DNA of 37,808 nucleotides. It comes from Welwitschia mirabilis (Eukaryota; Gnetophyta; Gnetopsida; Welwitschiales). Position numbers and translations under genes: made by a program. Positions 1 through 10,305 of this stretch are shown here, piece after piece; position 1 is the stretch's first letter, and each line of letters starts with the position of its first letter. The notes beneath the pieces are model-generated. The model searched no databases. It was not told the DNA's origin and saw nothing but the letters and a program-made list of their open reading frames with translations. Where the stretch lies: positions 52,570,406 to 52,608,213 of the forward strand of contig JBOZIK010000001.1 of the NCBI GenBank assembly GCA_051453625.1, written 5' to 3'.

Positions 1-483
1 AATGGCAAGGCTGCCGAAATTCTTAGGTTTTCTTATCGGAGAGACGTAAAAAATAGATAGCAGACCTTCGCATTGTTAGTGAGTGGGGTTGGTTTGCTTC
101 TCAAGCAAGCAGAGGTTTAAAGCATGCTGACACAATTGGTTAAATGCCAAGTGGCAAGTGGCAACGGTCTCATCTTTACCTTATAAATATTTAAAAGAAT
201 CAAAGGAAATGATTAAAAAGAGGCACATATGAGCTCTCCAATTCTTAAAAGGAATGAATTGTCTATTCACAATACTGCCATTGTGCAGCCAAAATGTCTC
301 TGCTGACTGATGAAAAGGCTTCACTTTTCATTGGAGTTTCCATAAGATAGCAGTCATTGGGGAGCATCCAAGGTTATCCATAGTGTATATCCATAAGAAT
401 CTAACTTGTTGACCATGGGCTATTATTGTTTCAATTTCCTTATCAGTTATAGACTCCAGATATTCTAAGAGCTCAAGGCCTAT
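1..483. other. Anonymous AT-rich sequence before first gap
   Basis: I recognise no gene here. On the minus strand a reading frame is open from the gap edge (484) down to a stop near 328, encoding about 50 residues that include ITDKEIETIIAHGQQVRFLW. I cannot assign it to a family. It runs into the gap, so it could be the end of a longer exon or chance. No tRNA, rRNA or repeat structure is visible. Confidence 0.3.
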
Positions 484-1423
484 NNNNNNNNNNNNNNNNN
501 NNNNNNNNNNNNNNNNNNNNNNNNNNNNNNNNNNNNNNNNNNNNNNNNNNNNNNNNNNNNNNNNNNNNNNNNNNNNNNNNNNNNNNNNNNNNNNNNNNNN
601 NNNNNNNNNNNNNNNNNNNNNNNNNNNNNNNNNNNNNNNNNNNNNNNNNNNNNNNNNNNNNNNNNNNNNNNNNNNNNNNNNNNNNNNNNNNNNNNNNNNN
701 NNNNNNNNNNNNNNNNNNNNNNNNNNNNNNNNNNNNNNNNNNNNNNNNNNNNNNNNNNNNNNNNNNNNNNNNNNNNNNNNNNNNNNNNNNNNNNNNNNNN
801 NNNNNNNNNNNNNNNNNNNNNNNNNNNNNNNNNNNNNNNNNNNNNNNNNNNNNNNNNNNNNNNNNNNNNNNNNNNNNNNNNNNNNNNNNNNNNNNNNNNN
901 NNNNNNNNNNNNNNNNNNNNNNNNNNNNNNNNNNNNNNNNNNNNNNNNNNNNNNNNNNNNNNNNNNNNNNNNNNNNNNNNNNNNNNNNNNNNNNNNNNNN
1001 NNNNNNNNNNNNNNNNNNNNNNNNNNNNNNNNNNNNNNNNNNNNNNNNNNNNNNNNNNNNNNNNNNNNNNNNNNNNNNNNNNNNNNNNNNNNNNNNNNNN
1101 NNNNNNNNNNNNNNNNNNNNNNNNNNNNNNNNNNNNNNNNNNNNNNNNNNNNNNNNNNNNNNNNNNNNNNNNNNNNNNNNNNNNNNNNNNNNNNNNNNNN
1201 NNNNNNNNNNNNNNNNNNNNNNNNNNNNNNNNNNNNNNNNNNNNNNNNNNNNNNNNNNNNNNNNNNNNNNNNNNNNNNNNNNNNNNNNNNNNNNNNNNNN
1301 NNNNNNNNNNNNNNNNNNNNNNNNNNNNNNNNNNNNNNNNNNNNNNNNNNNNNNNNNNNNNNNNNNNNNNNNNNNNNNNNNNNNNNNNNNNNNNNNNNNN
1401 NNNNNNNNNNNNNNNNNNNNNNN
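484..1423. other. Assembly gap (940 N)
   Basis: A run of 940 unknown bases. Open frames that span it have no content here. The flanks (461-483 and 1424-1445) do not resemble each other, unlike the flanks of several 100-base gaps later in the window. Confidence 0.99.
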
Positions 1424-3384
1424 TATGCTTGTAGCTGGCCATTTGATAGAAAATTAACTGTAGTCCAAGACATTCAAAAAGGGAAACTCTATTTAATACG
1501 ATAAGATAACAGGCACGCATTCCATAAAAAAAGACCTCATAGAATCAGAGGGTCCATGAGGATTCACCTCTTGGAGCCAAGAAGAACTTTGCATTACGTA
1601 GATGTTGGAAGTACTCTTTTCTATCAAGCTTTTAGGGACCACTAACCTTCAAATTGAGTGCCTTTAACTANNNNNNNNNNGTATGTCACATCATTAGCCT
1701 ATGCAAAATTCTAGAGCATTGAAACTTTTCCTGAATATTAAATCTTTATTATGACTGAAGCATGCCCAGTAACAGAATTGGCCAAGACTGAATAAGCACA
1801 TAAGAAATGAAATGATAAACAGTAACCACTGAAGACATGTATCAGTTGCATTGATAACAATAAGTATTATCAACAATTTGCTAAGAATGCAACGTTATAT
1901 GAATTTCTTTCGATTTCATTAATATAGAATATTGATAATGATCCAAATTATTAACGTTCTTATGAAAATAACTATGACATAAAATTAAACTATTAAAACA
2001 TAAGATGAGTTTGCATGACTGTGTCAAAACACTAAATTATTAGAATTGAGAAGCTTTTTTTTAAAAAAAATGGTAATGATGAAATTTGAATTGAAAAATA
2101 AGCTAAAGCGTTTTTTAAAAAAAAAAAAGAGAAAAAGTCTGTCTAAATGTTTTTTTTGGTAATAAGTAAAACAAAAAAAAAATTTGATTTCCAATTTCAC
2201 AGATTTACAACGTTATTAAAAATATAAATAAAAGATAAAAATAAAAATAATAAAAAATAAAAATAAAAGTAAATAAATAATTATTTATATATAGTTTGCC
2301 CCCTTTTTAGCATGGGGTGAGTGAATCTTATGCCAAAAATAAAAGATAACTGAACATGTGTCTTAATCAAGGTTTTTCGCGTATCCAAGTTATTTCACTT
2401 TAAAAGAAAAGGTCCAAAGTGATGAAAAAGTGGCTTGAGCAAATAATGAAAATGGAACTCGAAAGAAATCCAAACATGTGAATGGAACAAATGATGAGCA
2501 TATGATTCAGATGGCGATGAAAGGTAGAGGTAACAATGTAAATGAAAAAGGGAAATGCATGGTTGGCTAAACTAGAAATAAAACGAAATGATTATATGAG
2601 AGATGGGAGGTAGTAAAATGGAAAAGAGGAGAAGTGAGGCTGATGATGAAGGAAAAGTATATGATAAAAGAAGTTTAAGCACTAATAGATGATAAATTAA
2701 CTAAAAAAGTGGAAATAGTCTTAAGTAAATTTAGAGAAAATGCGAGAGATAACTCTGAGATAATTAGTTGCGAACACTAGAAAAAGACTAGGTGAAAATA
2801 GACAAACAGAGACATGAAGAAGATTGGTTAAGCATCTCTAAATGTCATCTTAGAAATGTTCATTGGTATGAATTATGAAATTATTCGATGTCATTATTGA
2901 CGGTTCAATGCTAAAAACACAGAGTATCATATGATTAGGATAGTAATTATGATGATGTCTATAGTTATTCTGGGGAGTATCGATATGATGTCAGGACTAT
3001 TACTCAATCCAATCATTAACTACGATAGTAAATGAAACCTTGACAACTTACTATTCAATGATCAATATGTTTTGAATGCTCATGAAGTTATAGCTTTAGA
3101 GTTATGGAAAATTAACTCAATGGAATTTTTAGAAATTGCCATCTACCATGATGAGAGGAATGCAACCACTGCTAAGAGTATAAGGATCCATAAGCCGAAG
3201 CTAGATCGTGACCAACTGATGCCCCGGTGGAGTTCCCACAGCTACCATATCACACTGCCAAAGGCTCCTCTCAAGAATATTTACCCGAATGCACTTGCGG
3301 TAGGACATCATGATTTTTTTTCTTTTTCTTTTTCTTTTTTTTTTTGGTGCATGATATCGATATTTTACCAATTGACTTGAATTC
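1424..3384. other. Gene-poor AT-rich stretch with A/T low complexity
   Basis: No recognisable gene. A 10-base N run sits at 1671-1680. From about 2040 to 2290 the sequence is simple A-rich DNA, with runs of A or T and an (AAAAT)-like tract around 2217-2275. From 2340 to 3330 the plus strand looks like old coding DNA broken by stops. Its best open piece, 3072-3380, includes LWKINSMEFLEIAIYHDE and ends in a T/C-rich tract at 3311-3345. I do not recognise the family. It may be transposon debris. Confidence 0.4.
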
Positions 3385-4176
3385 NNNNNNNNNNNNNNNN
3401 NNNNNNNNNNNNNNNNNNNNNNNNNNNNNNNNNNNNNNNNNNNNNNNNNNNNNNNNNNNNNNNNNNNNNNNNNNNNNNNNNNNNNNNNNNNNNNNNNNNN
3501 NNNNNNNNNNNNNNNNNNNNNNNNNNNNNNNNNNNNNNNNNNNNNNNNNNNNNNNNNNNNNNNNNNNNNNNNNNNNNNNNNNNNNNNNNNNNNNNNNNNN
3601 NNNNNNNNNNNNNNNNNNNNNNNNNNNNNNNNNNNNNNNNNNNNNNNNNNNNNNNNNNNNNNNNNNNNNNNNNNNNNNNNNNNNNNNNNNNNNNNNNNNN
3701 NNNNNNNNNNNNNNNNNNNNNNNNNNNNNNNNNNNNNNNNNNNNNNNNNNNNNNNNNNNNNNNNNNNNNNNNNNNNNNNNNNNNNNNNNNNNNNNNNNNN
3801 NNNNNNNNNNNNNNNNNNNNNNNNNNNNNNNNNNNNNNNNNNNNNNNNNNNNNNNNNNNNNNNNNNNNNNNNNNNNNNNNNNNNNNNNNNNNNNNNNNNN
3901 NNNNNNNNNNNNNNNNNNNNNNNNNNNNNNNNNNNNNNNNNNNNNNNNNNNNNNNNNNNNNNNNNNNNNNNNNNNNNNNNNNNNNNNNNNNNNNNNNNNN
4001 NNNNNNNNNNNNNNNNNNNNNNNNNNNNNNNNNNNNNNNNNNNNNNNNNNNNNNNNNNNNNNNNNNNNNNNNNNNNNNNNNNNNNNNNNNNNNNNNNNNN
4101 NNNNNNNNNNNNNNNNNNNNNNNNNNNNNNNNNNNNNNNNNNNNNNNNNNNNNNNNNNNNNNNNNNNNNNNNNNNN
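3385..4176. other. Assembly gap (792 N)
   Basis: A run of 792 unknown bases. Nothing can be said of its content. The short coding-like stretches touching both edges are too brief to identify. Confidence 0.99.
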
Positions 4177-5921
4177 CGATCAAGAGAGTCTTCCTACTCA
4201 TTTGTTTCTATCATGCCAAGAGTATTAAAATAATAATTAATGTAATCTCAATTATTGTCCATAATCACTAAGTTCTTTTCTAGCATCTAAATTAAGAACT
4301 CAACGAAGCCATTCAAAATGCATTTCTCCATGAAGTAACACTTTGACCACTTGACAGTTAATTTATTGTAAAAATATGTACCCATACATAATGTAATAAA
4401 ATGAGATAAATTAACTTAAGAGAAATATCATTGATAAGTTCAAGAAGGACTAGGTGTTAGGCGGAAATTAAGAACTACATGAGGAATTATTGAAGAGAGG
4501 GAACAAGTAGATAAAACATGTTATTGTCAGGTGGAATAATGGATGTTTNNNNNNNNNNNNNNNNNNNNNNNNNNNNNNNNNNNNNNNNNNNNNNNNNNNN
4601 NNNNNNNNNNNNNNNNNNNNNNNNNNNNNNNNNNNNNNGTTGGACCTTTGGAATACAAGAAAATGATTATGGGCTTATGGGAAAATCATTGGGAACAAAT
4701 GGAATCCAGCTAGAATTTAAGAGTTATGCATCAGGAATTTGTAAGCTCTTAAATTTATGAGGGTCTACAGGATCGTGTTCGAAGTACAAGAATGGAATGA
4801 TTCATTTTTCTGGGATTTAAGGCGATGATAAGGAAGATGCTTTAGATCGTGCCTTGACATTTGCCACTGTATGATTTCTTNNNNNNNNNNNNNNNNNNNN
4901 NNNNNNNNNNNNNNNNNNNNNNNNNNNNNNNNNNNNNNNNNNNNNNNNNNNNNNNNNNNNNNNNNNNNNNNNNNNNNNNNNNNNNNNNNNNNNNNNNNNN
5001 NNNNNNNNNNNNNNNNNNNNNNNNNNNNNNNNNNNNNNNNNNNNNNNNNNNNNNNNNNNNNNNNNNNNNNNNNNNNNNNNNNNNNNNNNNNNNNNNNNNN
5101 NNNNNNNNNNNNNNNNNNNNNNNNNNNNNNNNNNNNNNNNNNNNNNNNNNNNNNNNNNNNNNNNNNNNNNNNNNNNNNNNNNNNNNNNNNNNNNNNNNNN
5201 NNNNNNNNNNNNNNNNNNNNNNNNNNNNNNNNNNNNNNNNNNNGGTTTAGTGATTATGATTTTCCTAGAAGTGGATGAGATTTCTTCATGTTGAAATTAA
5301 ATCACTTTGTGATTCTTATCATTTTTCTGAACATCTACTTGATTTGAAGTAGGTTCTTATTTTAGAAGTATTTCCAATGTAAAGCATTCTTCACATAATC
5401 GTTTAAAGGCTTATTAATGAGATTCAGAGTTTTTGATTAATGAAGACAAATAGTCATATGCTTCCTCTACTTTAGAGGCATGCAATTGTGATTGAATGTT
5501 TAACCTTTATTTGTTTTCTTGGATGATTCACTCTAATAGTTTTGTCGACTATCCTTCGATTACCCAAATCGCGTAAGGGGCATTATCGTCGTGAATCACC
5601 AAATTTTATGGTATTCGTGATATAGAGGCTTGAGTTGGAAAGGGGTTCTTATAGATCTCAAGCTGTTCATTTATAGCTATGAGGATCGTGTTAAATTTAA
5701 TATCCTTTTTATTTTCGATAATGTCTTGGACAATGTGTTTCAAGTTAAAACAGTTTTCAGTGTGANNNNNNNNNNNNNNNNNNNNNNNNNNNNNNNNNNN
5801 NNNNNNNNNNNNNNNNNNNNNNNNNNNNNNNNNNNNNNNNNNNNNNNNNNNNNNNNNNNNNNNNNTTAGTATGATGTCCTCTAATCCTATGATATTCGTA
5901 GTATGTGACTCATCGTAGCTT
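4177..5921. other. Anonymous sequence with three gaps
   Basis: No gene recognised. Gaps lie at 4549-4638 (90 N), 4881-5243 (363 N) and 5766-5865 (100 N). Open frames here are short and mostly composed of N. I see no motif, repeat or RNA gene in the known bases. Confidence 0.4.
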
Positions 5922-6310
5922 TTAGGTTTTAGAGCATTTGGGTGTTTTTCCCTGATCGAAGGTTGTTGGATTATTTACTTTTACAAATGAGACCTCACCA
6001 GCACCTGCTTTCCAGCCTTCTCCTACAGTGAAAACGTCTGCTAGATAAACTAGTTCCTCACCACTTTTCTCCAATGCACAGTCCAAATGAAGATCATATG
6101 CATAATGTTCACATTCTGATAACCATCTCCAGTGAATCCTTTGATACCTTCTTCGCATTAAATAGAAGCAAGATTTCTGGCATCTTTTGGATTGGCTATC
6201 TCGGCAAGCTCGGCGATCAGGCGATCGCCAACATCATTTTCGGCACATACAATCTTGGCGGTAGCACCTCAAAAATAAATCGCGATGAAAGGGGCATCCA
6301 TTGCGTGGGG
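5922..6310 (-). pseudogene. Broken coding fragment with a DC1-like Cys/His motif
   Basis: An open frame at 5922-6158 encodes 78 residues. Residues 16-27 read CEHYAYDLHLDC (6078-6113). This is close to the end of plant DC1 (divergent C1, Cys/His-rich) domains, CxxCxYDLHxxC, except that the second Cys is Tyr (TAT at 6102-6104). Upstream on the same strand, in another frame, 6170-6270 encodes IVCAENDVGDRLIAELAEIA with few stops, and its base composition is more GC-rich than the surroundings. I cannot name that piece. The two may be exons or a frameshifted pseudogene. DC1 proteins are plant zinc-binding proteins, often linked to stress and signalling. The match is short, so the assignment is tentative. 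No intron boundaries are convincing. Confidence 0.4.
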
Positions 6311-6329
6311 GAGGGAGAGGTGTATTAGA

Positions 6330-6960
6330 GATAGTGAAACTACTAATACACAGAAGGCCATCATAGGAAACATGCATCCAAGAATGCTCGAATGGCAAAC
6401 AAAATATGGGATCAGAGGAAAAGAGATTAGCATTGGAGACAACAAGAAAGGAAGTCGATGAAGAAAAAGGGATGCAGACAGAAGCAACGAAGGATCATCT
6501 CAAAATGAGAAAACAGAAGTGCAAGCAGCGGAGGATGCTAGACGAAAGAGAAGAGGCAACTAAATCAGAAGCAACAGCACATCATCAAAAGACACGCATA
6601 ACAGATGCAGAGGTAGAAACATAAAAAACTAAGATAAAATGCTTGGGGAAGAATAGTCAGCTACACTACAAGGTAGTATCACGAAGGAGAATGCCATTCA
6701 GACAAAGGAAGGATAGTAGAAAGAGATCACAGGGAGGCATCACAAAAGTGCTAGATCCCGCTTTAAGGATAGTGGATATCATTTGAAATGAATGCGCAAA
6801 TAAGAGAATCTGGATTAGATCTGATTTAGCCATAATTGTAATAATTTTTTTTCCAAGTTTCATGATAACCCCTATTGCACTACTAATTTAAGATTATTTA
6901 ATGAGGTTTTATGAGAATTTTGGATATACAAGAAGAAATCTTAGAAAAGTGTAATTCTTA
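6330..6960. other. Purine-rich stretch, no recognised gene
   Basis: A plus-strand frame at 6406-6624 encodes 72 very charged residues rich in Glu, Lys, Arg and Thr. Its composition follows the purine-rich DNA, so I do not take it as a gene. The remainder up to about 6960 is anonymous and probably grades into the LTR that follows. Confidence 0.35.
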
Positions 6961-7004
6961 ATAAAAATGCTAGTTTCTTCTCAAGAAAATAATCAAAGAA
7001 GACC

Positions 7005-7042
7005 ATCGTCCCCTTCATCATCCCCACGACAGGCAGGACGAT
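7005..7042 (+). repeat. Hairpin motif copy 1 (in LTR U3)
   Basis: The left arm begins ATCGTCC (7005-7011) and the right arm ends GGACGAT (7036-7042), a perfect 7-bp base. The upper part pairs only partly. The right arm with its preceding loop bases (CCCCACGACAGGCAGGACGAT) is related to the leader copies at 8189-8226 and 8416-8453. A degraded relative lies at 7099-7124 (ATCATCC / GGATGAC, 6 of 7 pairs). Confidence 0.5.
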
Positions 7043-7247
7043 ACTCTGCTCATGTGAACTATTGAGTCAGCATTTCAAGAAAATTTTATAACATACTATC
7101 ATCCCCATAGTTGTCTGGATGACAGCCTAGACAATACTCCCATGTAACCGACTAAAACAAGATTCCCTTAAATATTTCGTCCACTTCTAAGTCATGATAA
7201 GCATGCCTAATAACACCAACTATCTATCCTTATCTGCTGTATATTTC

Positions 7248-7256
7248 TTATAAATA
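7248..7256 (+). promoter_or_regulatory. LTR TATA-like box
   Basis: TTATAAATA lies about 570 bases before the end of the LTR, a plausible position for the core promoter of a gypsy LTR. This rests on sequence match and position only. Confidence 0.45.
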
Positions 7257-7829
7257 AATCCCCTTTTGACTCTTTTTAGCATCTTTGATGCATCAGAGAT
7301 TCTCGTGATAGGAGAGTAAAGGGCGAGAGATCCATCTATGTGTGTTGCAGCAAGACGTGCACCTAGTGGAGGGCTGAGTATCTTCCATTAAGATTAGGCT
7401 ATTTTGTGCCTCGGATGAATGTTACTCTTTAATATAAATCTTGGTTTTATTTTCATGTTTTTATTGTAGATCATCTTGTGACCCTTATAGTTTATGTTAC
7501 CCTTGATCTGGTGACAATTTCTTGGGTGATATAGATTATCAAGAGCAGCCTTTGATAAGGCTGAAAGCAAGTAAGGTTAGGGTTAGTTTGCATTGCATAT
7601 TAGTTTAGATTGCATCTTGCATCTTTCATGGTANNNNNNNNNNNNNNNNNNNNNNNNNNNNNNNNNNNNNNNNNNNNNNNNNNNNNNNNNNNNNNNNNNA
7701 GTGAGATAAGATATTTTGGGTCACTTCTGTTATCCTAGTGTGATGTATTGTGCATAATATCTATTTTAATTATTAATGACAGAATCTATTTGAACATAAA
7801 AGCGTGCACAAATACACACTGCAACAAAT

Positions 7830-7847
7830 TAGAGCCATTGCCAGGGA
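7830..7847 (+). promoter_or_regulatory. Primer binding site, tRNA-Asp type
   Basis: Plant Athila-type elements carry a PBS complementary to the 3' end of tRNA-Asp, TGGCGCCGTTGCCGGGGA. The window has 14 of 18 bases in register. Three of the differences are G-to-A (7831, 7837, 7843) and one is C-to-A (7833). The site follows an LTR-like CA end after a short spacer. It fixes the direction (plus strand) and class of the element. Confidence 0.7.
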
Positions 7848-8188
7848 AGGCTATTAAGGAGAACAAAGGTTGTCATCGTTCGAGTGAGTATATTGGACTT
7901 TTGTTTACTTATTTATTTAAGCGATTTTGTATTTTTATTAGGAATTATAGGTTTTCTATTAGTGGTTTTTTTATATCTTTTCTTTTTTGGTTTTTATTTT
8001 TTCCCTTTTTTGGTTTTTTATTTTTTCGTTCTCAGTTTCTATTTTTTCAGTTTTTCAGTTCTCAGTATTTATCGTTTCAGTTTTTCATTTTCTTTTTTGT
8101 TCTCGATTTTTATTTTATTTTATTTTGTTCTTTCTTTTACCATTTTTAGTTTCATATTTAAGTTTTAATTTTTCATAGAAAAATAGTG

Positions 8189-8226
8189 GTCATCTTTTCT
8201 GTCGTTCCCATGACAGATAGGATGAC
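8189..8226 (+). repeat. Hairpin motif copy 2 (in leader)
   Basis: The arms are GTCATCTTTTCTGTC (8189-8203) and GACAGATAGGATGAC (8212-8226), with an 8-base loop GTTCCCAT. Thirteen of 15 positions are Watson-Crick pairs, one is a G-U pair in RNA and one is a mismatch. It lies about 340 bases after the PBS on the strand that would be genomic RNA. Confidence 0.65.
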
Positions 8227-8415
8227 ACTGTGTAATTTTAGTTTTCTATTTTATTTTTAGTTTTATTTTTAGATTACGATTTTTCTACAATAATTTAGTT
8301 TTTGTTGTCTCTTGTGATGTCTGGATGACTAAGTGAATAATAGTCCTGTTTTTTGTGTTTTCCACTTTTAATTTTTAATTTTTTATTTTTGTTCTGTTTT
8401 CTGGTTTTTGTGTGT

Positions 8416-8453
8416 GTCATTCCTTCTATTGTCCCCATGACAGACAGGATGAC
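8416..8453 (+). repeat. Hairpin motif copy 3 (in leader)
   Basis: The right arm GACAGACAGGATGAC (8439-8453) pairs with a left arm starting GTCATTCC (8416-8433) that needs one to three bulged bases. The loop is CCCAT, matching the end of the loop in copy 2. Same element and same orientation. Confidence 0.5.
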
Positions 8454-8623
8454 ATTGTTGGTTTTTATTTGTTTTTGGTTATTTTTTGTTTGCAAGTATT
8501 GTATAGTCAGTCTAAAAAAAGGCTTATCAGAGAAAAAAGGGTTGCTGACAGAAGAAAGGTGTTTAAGAAGGACAGGAATATAAACTCTAGGTGCATACAT
8601 TATTTTTTCAAGCTCATTTTATT

Positions 8624-9414
8624 NNNNNNNNNNNNNNNNNNNNNNNNNNNNNNNNNNNNNNNNNNNNNNNNNNNNNNNNNNNNNNNNNNNNNNNNNNNNN
8701 NNNNNNNNNNNNNNNNNNNNNNNNNNNNNNNNNNNNNNNNNNNNNNNNNNNNNNNNNNNNNNNNNNNNNNNNNNNNNNNNNNNNNNNNNNNNNNNNNNNN
8801 NNNNNNNNNNNNNNNNNNNNNNNNNNNNNNNNNNNNNNNNNNNNNNNNNNNNNNNNNNNNNNNNNNNNNNNNNNNNNNNNNNNNNNNNNNNNNNNNNNNN
8901 NNNNNNNNNNNNNNNNNNNNNNNNNNNNNNNNNNNNNNNNNNNNNNNNNNNNNNNNNNNNNNNNNNNNNNNNNNNNNNNNNNNNNNNNNNNNNNNNNNNN
9001 NNNNNNNNNNNNNNNNNNNNNNNNNNNNNNNNNNNNNNNNNNNNNNNNNNNNNNNNNNNNNNNNNNNNNNNNNNNNNNNNNNNNNNNNNNNNNNNNNNNN
9101 NNNNNNNNNNNNNNNNNNNNNNNNNNNNNNNNNNNNNNNNNNNNNNNNNNNNNNNNNNNNNNNNNNNNNNNNNNNNNNNNNNNNNNNNNNNNNNNNNNNN
9201 NNNNNNNNNNNNNNNNNNNNNNNNNNNNNNNNNNNNNNNNNNNNNNNNNNNNNNNNNNNNNNNNNNNNNNNNNNNNNNNNNNNNNNNNNNNNNNNNNNNN
9301 NNNNNNNNNNNNNNNNNNNNNNNNNNNNNNNNNNNNNNNNNNNNNNNNNNNNNNNNNNNNNNNNNNNNNNNNNNNNNNNNNNNNNNNNNNNNNNNNNNNN
9401 NNNNNNNNNNNNNN
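8624..9414. other. Assembly gap (791 N)
   Basis: A run of 791 unknown bases separates the Athila-type leader from a decayed ORF on the same strand. Whether the two sides belong to one element cannot be told from this sequence. Confidence 0.99.
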
Positions 9415-10256
9415 CATCTTTCAATAATGAAGATGAGGATGACCATTTGGATGATGATGAGGAGGAGTATATTCAAGACCAAAACTATGATGATCAAATT
9501 TCCCCTTCCAATAAAAACCACAACATGCAACAAGATGATGAAAATAGTGAAGGATAAGAGGAAGAAGATGTCATTGAGATTTTAAATCATATCCCAAACT
9601 TCCATATGTTTTATAAGGATGAAAAAGTTTCACCAATATATGAGATTCAAATTTTAAAATTAATGGAGATGAGCATTAAAACAATGAAAGATGATCAACT
9701 CAACTTAGACAAGGTTTACAGTTTTAAGTTAATGAAGTTATTTAAAGAGGGAGAGGAATCAAGCAAAGAAACATTAGAATATGTTTCATCTAATAATGTG
9801 AACTTTCCTTTCTTTCTAATGATCTTTTTAAGGAATCCACCATATTGGAAAAGAACAATGATCCTTAACAAAATGAAAAAGAAGAGACTTAAATAAATCA
9901 TAAAGAAGAGGAAGATATAATCAAAGAAGAAATTATTCAAAATCACATTCTTGTCCTTGAAAATAATGAACTTCATCATCTAAAGGACTTGAGTTCAAAA
10001 ATCTCCCAACCTCTTCCCTTGATAACTTCATATGCAAAAAGTACTATCTTTTCTGCATTTACAAAATCAACTTTACCATGTACTTCCATTGATCATTCTT
10101 TTTCAAAACAAGATTTGGGATGTCTTAAATTATTAATTGAGGAAACCTTATCTTCTTGATCCCAATCCATGTCTTGAATTAAAAGTCAATCAAGCAACTA
10201 ATAGATTTTGTTTACCATTCATTGAATATTTTCCCATCAGGCTTGAAGAACTTTAA
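9415..10256 (+). pseudogene. Decayed acidic ORF of unknown family
   Basis: Plus-strand frames read well between single stops and frameshifts. An acidic stretch (DDHLDDDEEEYIQDQNYDD, 9439-9495) is followed by a stop at 9555. A frame at 9606-9896 contains SIKTMKDDQLNLDKVYSFKL, and near 10160-10250 come residues such as NRFCLPFIEYFPIRLEEL. I do not recognise the protein. Two readings are possible. It may be the coding start of the Athila-type element to the left. Alternatively, it may be an extra ORF antisense to the Tat element, beyond that element's integrase end at about 10306, a position where some Tat elements carry extra ORFs. Not functional as it stands. Confidence 0.4.
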
Positions 10257-10305
10257 AATTCATATTTTTAATTTAAAAAGTATGAAACATAAAATATATT
10301 TAATA

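Larger units (their letters stand above)
6960..7826 (+). mobile_element. Ty3/gypsy (Athila-type) 5' LTR, left end uncertain
   Basis: The stretch directly before the primer binding site has LTR features. A TATA-like box (TTATAAATA, 7248-7256) is followed by a transcribed-looking R/U5 region. A terminal CA at about 7825-7826 is followed by a three-base spacer and the PBS at 7830. The left boundary cannot be fixed because no second LTR copy is in the window, so 6960 is only a guess. A 66-base gap interrupts it at 7634-7699. The U3 part holds two related segments, starting near 7020 and 7102, each containing the hairpin motif annotated separately. Confidence 0.6.
7848..8623 (+). mobile_element. 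Athila-type untranslated leader, T-rich, with hairpins
   Basis: The sequence after the PBS is a long leader, T-rich between about 7900 and 8180, with many TTTTT and TTCAG/TTCTCAG words. Hydrophobic Phe-rich frames in all three phases here (for example 7748-8178) are products of this composition and not genes. Two hairpins built from a GTCATCC/GGATGAC-type stem occur at 8189-8226 and 8416-8453. A shorter copy of the right arm lies at 8318-8329. Long leaders before gag are usual in Athila-type elements. The leader runs into a 791-base gap where gag would be expected to begin. Confidence 0.55.

Noticed and set aside
328-1520. Long minus-strand ORFs of about 350-380 residues
   Set aside because: Most of their length is N. 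The known ends are short and unrecognised.
6406-6624. Charged 72-residue ORF
   Set aside because: Composition is explained by purine-rich DNA. No domain, and the opposite strand is equally open.
7748-8178. Overlapping Phe-rich, membrane-like ORFs in three frames
   Set aside because: All follow from the T-rich Athila-type leader. They overlap each other and have no conserved motif.
8412-9557. 381-residue plus-strand ORF
   Set aside because: It spans a 791-base gap. The left part is leader sequence and only the right end (after 9414) looks coding.
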